This document shows positions 1 to 6,731 of a stretch of DNA of 39,894 nt, piece by piece; the first letter of the stretch is position 1, and each line of letters opens with the position of its first letter. The stretch is taken from assembly GCA_938045565.1 (NCBI GenBank), contig CALIAZ010000047.1, forward strand, positions 1 through 39,894, given 5' to 3'. The position numbers were made by a program, and so were the translations under genes. The notes beneath the pieces were generated by a model. That model saw only the letters and a program-made list of their open reading frames with translations, searched no databases and was not told the DNA's origin. The stretch comes from an uncultured Atopobium sp. Lineage in GTDB: Bacteria > Actinomycetota > Coriobacteriia > Coriobacteriales > Atopobiaceae.

Positions 1-54
1 CTCAAAGCACTCAAAGCACTCAAAGCACTCAAAGCACTCAAAGCACTCAAAGCA
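1..54. repeat. 9-bp tandem repeat, six copies, open at window edge
   Basis: Six perfect head-to-tail copies of CTCAAAGCA begin at base 1, so more copies may lie outside the window. Read in frame 1 the array encodes (Leu-Lys-Ala)x6 followed by Pro-Trp-Leu-Val and a TAG stop at 67-69. It could therefore be the C-terminal tail of an upstream gene, or a non-coding array in front of the terminator at 53-80. The window does not contain enough to decide. Confidence 0.9.
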
Positions 55-80
55 CCCTGGCTTGTCTAGGGTGTTTTTTT
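53..80 (+). terminator. Rho-independent terminator
   Basis: CACCCT at 53-58 pairs with AGGGTG at 68-73 and is followed by an unbroken run of seven T. It ends transcription coming from left of the window, before the Tad operon. The frame-1 stop codon of the preceding Leu-Lys-Ala repeat lies inside the hairpin, which is unusually tight if that repeat is coding. Confidence 0.7.
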
Positions 81-100
81 CGCTAAACTATCAGGAAATA

Positions 101-109
101 TGCTATATT
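101..109 (+). promoter_or_regulatory. Candidate extended -10 promoter
   Basis: TG-C-TATATT matches an extended -10 element. No good -35 is seen at the usual distance. It lies just before the inverted repeats at 112-161 and could drive a leader transcript toward cpaB. This is pattern matching only. Confidence 0.3.
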
Positions 110-111
110 GA

Positions 112-164
112 GACCAACGAGGGTTGGTCCTGCCCAGCTAATTGGGGGGGTCAACCCTCGTTTT
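112..164 (+). promoter_or_regulatory. Nested, mutually exclusive hairpins (attenuator-like or operator)
   Basis: Two inverted repeats share bases. A short one pairs GACCAAC (112-118) with GTTGGTC (123-129) around a GAGG loop. A longer one pairs ACGAGGGTTG (117-126) with CAACCCTCGT (152-161) and is followed by TTTT. Inside the long loop CCCA and TGGG can also pair. The long form resembles a terminator and the short form would block it, as in an attenuator. The short repeat could instead be a DNA operator near the start of transcription. No known riboswitch family is recognised. Confidence 0.45.
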
Positions 165-182
165 ATATATCAGGGAGATTAC

Positions 183-236
183 TTAGAAAATCATTTAGTA
201 CAATCTCTGAAAAATGTAGCAGCTATGATTTTCTAA
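183..236. repeat. 12-bp inverted repeat upstream of the Tad operon
   Basis: TTAGAAAATCAT at 183-194 is matched exactly by ATGATTTTCTAA at 225-236, with a 30-nt loop. The flanks are A/T runs. It may be an RNA stem or a regulator-binding site. Apart from this, 237-436 is AT-rich non-coding sequence in which I see only the ribosome binding site of cpaB. Confidence 0.6.
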
Positions 237-436
237 AAATTTTTATATATCAAGTTAGATAAAAATTTAAATTACTCATTTTTTATGTCACTGCAGCAGC
301 CAGCGAACTTATTACTTTGCGTCAGATTCGCGTCAGCTATCAGACATATTTGTGCAGGTAAATATTTTATTTTTGCATTTTCTCTCTTATGCCGAATGCA
401 CAATCTATGTATCGCAAATGGAGGGAGGAGAAAACA

Positions 437-1264
437 GTGACTAAGAAAACAAGAATTTTAATTTCTGTGTTAAGTGCACTTTTGGCCAGTTTTTGTTTCT
501 TTGCTTACGTACAAAGTGTTCGTGCTGAAGCGGAGAAGTCACGAGCAGAGGCAATACAAAAATACGGCGGCGAACTCACTTCGATTCTGGTAGCCACAAA
601 ACAAATAGAACCTGGAGAAACTCTCTCATCTTCTAACACTCAGTTAAAAAGCTGGATTTCTGATCTGATTCCCGAAGGCGCAATTACTAATCCAGAAAGC
701 GTTATGGGTCGTACGGTTTCATCTGTTATTGGAGTTGGAATGCCTGTTGTTTCTCTTCACTTACGATCTGTTGCCTCTCAGATTTCTATTCCAGAAAATC
801 TTGTTGGTCTCACTATCTCTCATGGCGAGAAGTACGGACTAGCTGAGAGGCTCAGCGCTGGTACAAAGCTTGCAGCGTATGAGGTTACTGATTCTCTTAT
901 TACCTGTATTGCTTCGGATATTGCGGTGTTGTCAGATGACTCCGAAGGCACTCTTTACACTTCCTCCTCCGTAACGCTTGGATTGACTCCTGAACAAGTT
1001 CCTGCTGTGCTTTCTGCATACGCTCGAGGAACACTTCGATTTACTCTTCCAGGATCAAAGATTAACGCTCAGGACTTAGTAAATAACAACTCCTTCGTTG
1101 AACAAGAAGACTCAAAGAATCTTTCTGACAAGTCAGATCAAGCAAGCTCATCGGATGTAAGTGAAGATGTGCAGCCAGAGAACAATGCTTCTTTAACAGC
1201 CGACCAAAACAGCGACAGTGCGTCACAAGCAGATTCGTCTACTAACCCAGGAGGTGATGCGTGA
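437..1264 (+). CDS. cpaB: Flp pilus assembly protein CpaB/RcpC-like (SAF domain)
   Basis: This is the first gene of the Tad (type IVc) pilus operon. CpaB/RcpC proteins are inner-membrane-anchored SAF-domain proteins that act in pilus assembly. The 275-residue product has a basic N-terminus, one membrane segment at about residues 7-25, and a SAF-like region (ILVATKQIEPGETL, then EGAITNPESVMGRTV). A Ser/Asp/Gln-rich low-complexity tail follows from about residue 220. I chose the GTG at 437 because GGGAGGAG sits 7 nt upstream. An ATG at 389 in the same frame would add 16 residues but lacks a clear ribosome binding site. The stop overlaps the next start by one base. The secretin normally paired with CpaB in diderms is absent, as expected for a monoderm. 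Confidence 0.88.
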   Translation: MTKKTRILISVLSALLASFCFFAYVQSVRAEAEKSRAEAIQKYGGELTSILVATKQIEPGETLSSSNTQLKSWISDLIPEGAITNPESVMGRTVSSVIGVGMPVVSLHLRSVASQISIPENLVGLTISHGEKYGLAERLSAGTKLAAYEVTDSLITCIASDIAVLSDDSEGTLYTSSSVTLGLTPEQVPAVLSAYARGTLRFTLPGSKINAQDLVNNNSFVEQEDSKNLSDKSDQASSSDVSEDVQPENNASLTADQNSDSASQADSSTNPGGDA

Positions 1265-2562
1265 TGTTAGAAAAGTGGATCTCATACGTAGGTCTTGATG
1301 CACGCGTTGAGATTGGTGCCATTCTTACTTACTTGGGAATTAGCAATAGGTGTGAATTTGCCGATTCAGCGGCATCTCTTAGATCAATTGTTGCCTGTTC
1401 AACTCCTCAGGATTATTCAGTCTTAATTGGCAATACCGGTTCCGATGTTTCGGATATAAATCTAGCGGCTGCAATTGTTAAAGACGGAAATGCTCGCTGT
1501 GTGGTGCTTGTAAGGTCTGGTGCTTCTGGATCACTTCGTTCTAGAGCAGCTAAAGCAGGAGTTGATTTAGTTATTGACCCTATGGAATTAGGGGATCTGG
1601 TAAAGGTTGGAAGAGGATATCAATCATATGGGGCTGACAGGCTTTCTCAGCCTTTACCAGAGGATTCAAATTATGTTGCCAGTATCCAAGAGTTAAATAC
1701 CTATCTACAATCCCTTATTCCTCTTGATAAGACTTTAAAAGCTCCAATTCTTACGTTCACTTCAGGAAGAGGAGGCGTGGGAAAGACCACACTTGTTTCT
1801 TCAATGGCACTGCTTGCTTCTTCTTGGGGTTTAAAAGTTGCATTAGTTGATTTTGACCTGTCTTATGGAAATGCTTTTGAGAAGCTTGGAATTAGGCAGC
1901 CAAAAGACTTCTCTGATCTTGTTGCTGATACACCTTCAGAAAAAGAGAGCCTTCTAGAAAAAGCAACCTGTGTCCATAAAAATTTGTATCTTTTTGGCCC
2001 TTGTGTAAAACCTGAAATGGCAGAGTTGTTATTTCCTTGTGTAAGTAATTTTCTTCAAGCTGTTTCTGGTTTGGTTGATTTGGTGCTCGTAGACACTACG
2101 ACGGCATCAACAGATTGCTACGCTCAAGCGGCCCAATGTGCAGATAGGCTGGTAATAATCTCCGAGAACCCTCTTATGTGCATTAATTCTTTAGCAAAAG
2201 TAAGTGGACTTGCAGTGCGTCTTGGAGTGGCAAGAACTCGCATCATCCGACTTGAAAACAAAGCAAATCCAAAGGTTAAACAGGACTTTTCTGTTGGAAA
2301 GGCAGAGATTGGTCTTGAAGCAGCAAAGATGTTTAGGATTTTTGAAGGCGGACCAGGGTTTCAGGAGCTTATTCAGCAAGGAAAGCTTTCTGTGTTGTTA
2401 CAAGAGGAAACTTCATTTGCGCAGTCGGTTTCTTTTGTCCTTGCGCATTTCCTTAACGAGCTGGGCATTCTTCCACAGCTGCGAGAGGCTCAGATTGCCC
2501 TGCAAGTAGCTCCTGAGAAAAAGCCATTTAGCTTATTCAATAGGAGGAAGGAGGTGGGTTAA
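1264..2562 (+). CDS. tadZ: TadZ/CpaE-like pilus-localising ATPase
   Basis: A 432-residue protein of the CpaE/TadZ family, which sits at the cell pole or membrane and helps place the Tad machine. The N-terminal part (about 1-120) is a degenerate receiver-like domain. The C-terminal part is a MinD/ParA-type ATPase with a deviant Walker A, SGRGGVGKTT, at about residues 167-176, followed by VALVDFDLSYGN (Walker A'-like). ATG at 1264 overlaps the cpaB stop (TGATG) and lies 9 nt after AGGAGG. A GTG three bases earlier is an equally possible start. The ATPase lysines are intact, so ATP binding is likely. Confidence 0.85.
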   Translation: MLEKWISYVGLDARVEIGAILTYLGISNRCEFADSAASLRSIVACSTPQDYSVLIGNTGSDVSDINLAAAIVKDGNARCVVLVRSGASGSLRSRAAKAGVDLVIDPMELGDLVKVGRGYQSYGADRLSQPLPEDSNYVASIQELNTYLQSLIPLDKTLKAPILTFTSGRGGVGKTTLVSSMALLASSWGLKVALVDFDLSYGNAFEKLGIRQPKDFSDLVADTPSEKESLLEKATCVHKNLYLFGPCVKPEMAELLFPCVSNFLQAVSGLVDLVLVDTTTASTDCYAQAAQCADRLVIISENPLMCINSLAKVSGLAVRLGVARTRIIRLENKANPKVKQDFSVGKAEIGLEAAKMFRIFEGGPGFQELIQQGKLSVLLQEETSFAQSVSFVLAHFLNELGILPQLREAQIALQVAPEKKPFSLFNRRKEVG

Positions 2563-3914
2563 TGCTTGTCTTTGAACGCGTTGCTAAGCAAATTGAGGCT
2601 CAAGATGAGAATGACTCACTACTCCAAAAAGAAGTATTTCAGAAGGCTAGAAAGAAGTTAAAAGAAAAACTTGTTTCTCGATTAGGACTTTCTACGGTTT
2701 CTTCTCTTATAACAGGCAGTGATATCGATCGCGTAAGAGATGAACTAAGAGTTACCTGTGAGGCAATTGTTAATGAAGAGAAGAACGAGCTCTTTAGTTC
2801 AGTTGACTATGAGGAAACCATCGAACAGGTAATCAATGAAGTATGTGGTCTTGGTCCAATTCAGCCGCTACTAAATGATAAAGATGTTACCGAAATCATG
2901 ATTAACGGTTGCAATAATCTGTTCTACGAGAAAAACGGCGAGCTATTTGAATCAAAAACAGTCTTTGACTCTGAAGAGCAGATTTTGATTGTTATGGATC
3001 GCATTTTGTCTCCATTAGGAAGAAGGCTGGATAGGGTAAGCCCTATTGTTGACGCTCGTCTTGAGAATGGGGACCGTGTCAATGCAGTTGCAAGTCCTGT
3101 TGCAGTGAATGGTACTTCAGTAACTATTCGAAGATTTACCGGAAAAATTACTTCTTTAGATCGTCTTGTACAGATGCAATCGTTGCCTCAATGGCTTGCA
3201 AAATTTTTATCTTGGGCTGTGAAGTGCAGACAGGGAATCGCGGTTGTTGGAGGAACAGGATCTGGTAAGACTACGCTTTTAAATGCACTTTCATGTGAAA
3301 TTTCAAAGTCAGAAAGAATTGTCACTATTGAGGACTCAGCGGAGCTTAAGTTTGATTCACATCCAAATGTGGTCAGGCTAGAGGCTCGGCCCGCCTCAAT
3401 AGAAGGAACAGGAGAAATAACCATTAGATCATTGGTGAGAAACGCGCTCCGAATGAGGCCAGATCGCATCGTAGTAGGAGAGGTAAGAGGTGAAGAGTGC
3501 ATTGATATGCTGCAAGCTATGAATACAGGTCACGATGGTTCTTTAACTACACTGCATGCCGGAACCGCTCAAGAGGCAATATTGCGCCTAGTGTTGATGG
3601 CTCGTTTTGGAATGGACTTACCTGCAGAAATCATAGAAAAGCAGATTGCCACTGCACTTGATCTGATAGTTATGTCTCAAAGATTTCCTGATGGAAAAAG
3701 ATATGTGACCAGTGTTTCAGAAATCTTCTTGTCTTCGTCAGGATCAATTGAAGTGCAAGAGGTAGTGTCGTTTGACGTGCAGAAAAGAAGTTGGCTTTTT
3801 GTAAAAATTCCTTCTTTTATCAATCGTGCAATACAAGAAGGAATACTCAATAAAAAGGAGGTTACTTCATGGATGTCTTTACTTCCACAATCACAGGAGG
3901 TGCGTTTGGAGTAA
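2562..3914 (+). CDS. tadA: Tad pilus secretion ATPase TadA/CpaF
   Basis: The hexameric motor ATPase of the Tad pilus, at the cytoplasmic face of the membrane. The product is 450 residues, normal for CpaF. It has an N-terminal domain with the family motif DVTEIMING (about residue 107 onward), Walker A GGTGSGKTT near residue 230, Walker B region RIVVGEVRGEE near residue 303, and the His-box motif SLTTLHAGT. All the key residues appear present. The start overlaps the previous stop as TAATG. The 3' end overlaps tadB by 46 nt. Confidence 0.95.
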   Translation: MLVFERVAKQIEAQDENDSLLQKEVFQKARKKLKEKLVSRLGLSTVSSLITGSDIDRVRDELRVTCEAIVNEEKNELFSSVDYEETIEQVINEVCGLGPIQPLLNDKDVTEIMINGCNNLFYEKNGELFESKTVFDSEEQILIVMDRILSPLGRRLDRVSPIVDARLENGDRVNAVASPVAVNGTSVTIRRFTGKITSLDRLVQMQSLPQWLAKFLSWAVKCRQGIAVVGGTGSGKTTLLNALSCEISKSERIVTIEDSAELKFDSHPNVVRLEARPASIEGTGEITIRSLVRNALRMRPDRIVVGEVRGEECIDMLQAMNTGHDGSLTTLHAGTAQEAILRLVLMARFGMDLPAEIIEKQIATALDLIVMSQRFPDGKRYVTSVSEIFLSSSGSIEVQEVVSFDVQKRSWLFVKIPSFINRAIQEGILNKKEVTSWMSLLPQSQEVRLE

Positions 3915-4804
3915 TTATTTATTTTCTTGTATGCAACGGTGAAGAAAAAACTGTCTCTCAAATAAACGCACGAGTAACAGGTTATGTAGTTCAGTTTTTT
4001 CAATTTGCACGCAATAGTACTTTTGTTCAACGCTTGCTCAAATGGGAACCTTTTTCTTATACATCAATGCAGCTACGTAATCGTTTTCTTTACAAATATG
4101 GGATTACCTTAGTCAGTGATGCTTTTGTGCTGTTTTTTATTAGTGGTATAGCTGGATCCATCCTGCTTGGCGTTCTATTTGAGTCTGCAATAGGTACGCT
4201 CTGCGGTGTTTTCTCGTTATTTCTCGTTCCTTATTTTCTATATGAACATGCTAAGCATCAGTCTGCTTTAGAAATTGCCCATATGATGCCTTCAATTTTT
4301 AGAACAATCGCCGTTGCTCTTGGATCAGGTCTCACACTTTCACAATCTATTGAATATGTCAGTAAACACACAGAAGGTGTCGTATCAGAAAATTTTTATA
4401 TTGCTGACATGCAAATCAAGTGCGGTTTTCCTATTGAAGAAGCTATTGAGGACTTGGCAGAAAGGCTGGATGCTCCAGGTGTAAATTTGCTGGCTAGCGC
4501 CTTAGTAATTTCACATAGAACAGGTTCTCCGCTTAAGAGTCTTTTGCAGAAAACTGCTGAGTTAGTTGAATTACAAGAGAAGAATCAAAGGCTCATAGCA
4601 ACAAAGACTGCTCAAGTTAGATTATCTGCTCGAATTGTATGTCTTCTCCCAGTTGTTTTATTGATTGTCTTGTCGCTGCTATCGCCAGACTTTCAAAAGG
4701 GTTTATTTACACCATCGGGTGTTATATGCACATCAATTGCAATGGTCATGGATTGCGTTGCTCTTTTGATTATTCGAAGCATTATGAAAGGCGTGATGAA
4801 GTGA
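3869..4804 (+). CDS. tadB: Tad pilus membrane platform protein TadB
   Basis: A T2SSF-type inner-membrane protein, one of the two platform subunits that work with TadA. The product is 311 residues, with N-terminal membrane segments, a cytoplasmic helical domain containing the family pattern IAVALGSGLTLSQSIEYV, and two C-terminal membrane helices (about 250-300). ATG at 3869 is preceded by AAAGGAGG at the correct distance, so the start is inside tadA. The overlap suggests translational coupling. The gene ends in a TGATG overlap with tadC. Confidence 0.9.
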   Translation: MDVFTSTITGGAFGVIIYFLVCNGEEKTVSQINARVTGYVVQFFQFARNSTFVQRLLKWEPFSYTSMQLRNRFLYKYGITLVSDAFVLFFISGIAGSILLGVLFESAIGTLCGVFSLFLVPYFLYEHAKHQSALEIAHMMPSIFRTIAVALGSGLTLSQSIEYVSKHTEGVVSENFYIADMQIKCGFPIEEAIEDLAERLDAPGVNLLASALVISHRTGSPLKSLLQKTAELVELQEKNQRLIATKTAQVRLSARIVCLLPVVLLIVLSLLSPDFQKGLFTPSGVICTSIAMVMDCVALLIIRSIMKGVMK

Positions 4805-5415
4805 TGGATCTAATATTTTCCGTACTATTTGCAACATGCATAGCTATTCTCGCCCTGGTTGTGCCCGTTAATTTGAATCATTTTGAAGTTCATAGCTATT
4901 GTCAGCAAATTATGAGAGGCGTAAAAAATCACAAAAGAATGAGCCTCCGAGCAAAGTCTGAGTTTAAAAGAAAATCATGTCTACGTGAGATGCCAGAAAT
5001 GATTGATATTTTGATTCTGGGGCTGTCATCAGGGCTATCTTTTGATTCAGCGCTTGATCTGTATTGTTTGCGAGAATCTGGAGAGTTATCAAAAGAGCTT
5101 TCAAATGCTCATATGACTTGGAAGCTTGGTGCTACTACTCGTGAAGAAGCACTAAATCAGATGGCGGCAAAAGTAGGAGTTCCATCGCTTAAAAGCTTTG
5201 CGACTGTTGTGAATGAAGCACTTACTTTTGGAACTCCTCTTGCAGAAATATTAGATAGACAAGCTTCAGTTCTTCGTGATGAGCAGCGATCGTTGTTAGA
5301 AACGGAAATCGAAAAGATCCCAATTAAAATGCTCATCCCTCTAGGAACACTTATTGTTCCAGCAATGTTACTTGCAATTTTAGGTCCTTTGCTTGGACCT
5401 GCGTTTTCTTCTTAA
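4804..5415 (+). CDS. tadC: Tad pilus membrane platform protein TadC
   Basis: The second T2SSF-type platform protein, 203 residues. An N-terminal membrane helix is followed by the T2SSF helical domain (MIDILILGLSSGLSFDSALDL; FGTPLAEILDRQA) and a C-terminal hydrophobic helix (MLIPLGTLIVPAMLLAILGP). It is shorter than many TadC proteins, which often exceed 280 residues, so the N-terminal region is abbreviated. ATG at 4804 overlaps the tadB stop. An upstream in-frame extension of 55 residues runs through tadB in another frame and is not family-like. Confidence 0.88.
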   Translation: MDLIFSVLFATCIAILALVVPVNLNHFEVHSYCQQIMRGVKNHKRMSLRAKSEFKRKSCLREMPEMIDILILGLSSGLSFDSALDLYCLRESGELSKELSNAHMTWKLGATTREEALNQMAAKVGVPSLKSFATVVNEALTFGTPLAEILDRQASVLRDEQRSLLETEIEKIPIKMLIPLGTLIVPAMLLAILGPLLGPAFSS

Positions 5416-5430
5416 GAGAAAGGAAAGCCG

Positions 5431-5619
5431 ATGATGTTTTTCTATCAATTTTTTAGGTATCTGCAAGGCTTAAAAGAGGATGAAACCGGCCAGGGAACTA
5501 CAGAGTATGCAATTTTAGTTGGTGTACTTGTAGTTATTGCGATTGTCGCAATCATTGCCTTTAAAGGTAAAGTTTCTGAGCTTTGGGAAGCAATTACATC
5601 GGGAATTAATTCTCTATGA
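5431..5619 (+). CDS. flp: Flp-family type IVc pilin
   Basis: The likely major pilin subunit, 62 residues. It has a short charged leader, then a class III prepilin motif GQGTTEYAILVG. Cleavage is expected after the Gly before TTEY, exposing the conserved Glu and Tyr, and a hydrophobic helix with a short C-terminal tail follows. AAAGGA precedes the tandem ATG-ATG, so either Met could initiate. The leader needs a prepilin peptidase (TadV/FppA), which is not encoded in this window. Confidence 0.92.
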   Translation: MMFFYQFFRYLQGLKEDETGQGTTEYAILVGVLVVIAIVAIIAFKGKVSELWEAITSGINSL

Positions 5620-6080
5620 GCAGAAAGAGTACTGCTGCTTATTCTGTGTTTATTATTGTCACTGTATGTTTGCTATTTGCTGCACTTCTCGTATTACCAA
5701 GAAAACAGGACCATTCATCAAATGCAAGCTCAGACTATGTGCAGACTCATGAAAATAGAGACGACAAAAAAGCCGATGAACAGTCGATCTCATATGCAGC
5801 AGCAGAAGATTTGTTTAAACAGAATTCCGTGCAAAGAGATAGTAAAGAAACTATTCAAAACGAAGCTCAGAGTATTTTAGAGGGCTATCAGCAAAGAGCT
5901 GATTGTGTGCTTGTTTATTCCGGATATTTAGACATAGCTGGCAATGTATGGGCTTGTTTAGTTAATGGTGGAAATTGGTCAGAACTTGTGACTGTTTCTG
6001 ATCAAGGAGAGATCAGGAGGGTCTCAACATGTCACATATCCACTCAAGATGCGAAGAATCTATTAGAGCAATCAAACTAG
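5616..6080 (+). CDS. Hypothetical membrane-anchored protein in the Tad operon
   Basis: I do not recognise the family. The 154-residue product has one N-terminal membrane helix (about residues 8-28) with basic residues before it, so the remainder should be outside the cell. The middle is polar and charged (Asn/Asp/Lys/Gln-rich, about 30-90). A compact C-terminal part (about 95-154) contains a YSGYLDIAGNVWACLVNGG segment that looks like beta strands. The start overlaps the flp stop (ATGA), so it is translated with the pilin. Position suggests a pilus-associated exported protein. Confidence 0.75.
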   Translation: MSRKSTAAYSVFIIVTVCLLFAALLVLPRKQDHSSNASSDYVQTHENRDDKKADEQSISYAAAEDLFKQNSVQRDSKETIQNEAQSILEGYQQRADCVLVYSGYLDIAGNVWACLVNGGNWSELVTVSDQGEIRRVSTCHISTQDAKNLLEQSN

Positions 6081-6277
6081 GTGTTAAGAACACACAAGGA
6101 CAAGCAACGCTTGAATATGCTCTAGTTCTATTCTCGTGCTTGATTGTTATTACCTCTCTTGGTGCGATTTATCACTTTGTACAAAATGGAGCAGTTGTTC
6201 AATTGGCTACTCAAGCTGCTTCACATACCATGCATGACTCTCTTTTAGATTTAGCTAAAGATGTTCTCTCGTTTTAA
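6029..6277 (+). CDS. TadE-like pseudopilin (small)
   Basis: An 82-residue protein with a prepilin-like motif GQATLEYALVLF around residues 24-35 and a single hydrophobic helix, typical of Flp/TadE-type pseudopilins. The conserved Glu-Tyr pair is present, so it should be processed by the same peptidase as Flp. ATG at 6029 has an excellent AGGAGG site and lies 52 nt inside the previous gene. The C-terminus is short, so a minor pilin is an alternative to a true TadE. Confidence 0.75.
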   Translation: MSHIHSRCEESIRAIKLGVKNTQGQATLEYALVLFSCLIVITSLGAIYHFVQNGAVVQLATQAASHTMHDSLLDLAKDVLSF

Positions 6278-6731
6278 ACAGAATGGTGGTCAAGCGTCAG
6301 TAGAAGCTGCACTTTTATTCCCCGTTATTTTGATGATTATTGCATTGCTTGTAGAGCCTATCTGCATTCTCTATACAAAGACAGTTATGGATGGAGCCTG
6401 TGCAGAAGGATTAAGAGTAGCAACAACGTCTTCTGACACTGAGTTAATAGAGTCCTATATCAAACGCAGACTTAAGGCTGTACCGGAGATACCTCTATTC
6501 CATAAGGGCGGAGATGAGGACTGGAATATCTCTGTTGATAAAAAAGAAAACGATGTCTTGATTGAAATTACGGGTCATGTGGCAGCAATGCCGCCAATAG
6601 GCTGGTGTTTATTCCTTGCGGGCCAGACGGATGATCAGGGAATTATTTTGCAATCAAGTTTATCTGCTAGTACGTATCCAGATTGGATTGAGGGTTCTTA
6701 TGCGGATTGGATTGCCTTTTGGAAAGGATAA
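6261..6731 (+). CDS. tadE: TadE-family pseudopilin
   Basis: A 156-residue TadE-like protein. The segment GGQASVEAALLFPVILMII (about residues 9-27) is the classic TadE N-terminal signal and transmembrane stretch, with Glu at the +5-like position. An extracellular domain of about 120 residues follows. TadE-type pseudopilins are minor components needed for pilus production. It overlaps the previous gene by 17 nt and the next by about 32 nt, continuing the overlapping style of the operon. Confidence 0.8.
   Translation: MFSRFKQNGGQASVEAALLFPVILMIIALLVEPICILYTKTVMDGACAEGLRVATTSSDTELIESYIKRRLKAVPEIPLFHKGGDEDWNISVDKKENDVLIEITGHVAAMPPIGWCLFLAGQTDDQGIILQSSLSASTYPDWIEGSYADWIAFWKG

Noticed and set aside
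1..54. CRISPR array
   Set aside because: The repeats are 9 bp with no spacers, so it is a simple tandem repeat.
62..262. 66-residue frame upstream of cpaB
   Set aside because: It starts at a TTG inside a terminator hairpin and crosses the inverted repeats. It has no ribosome site and no protein-like pattern.
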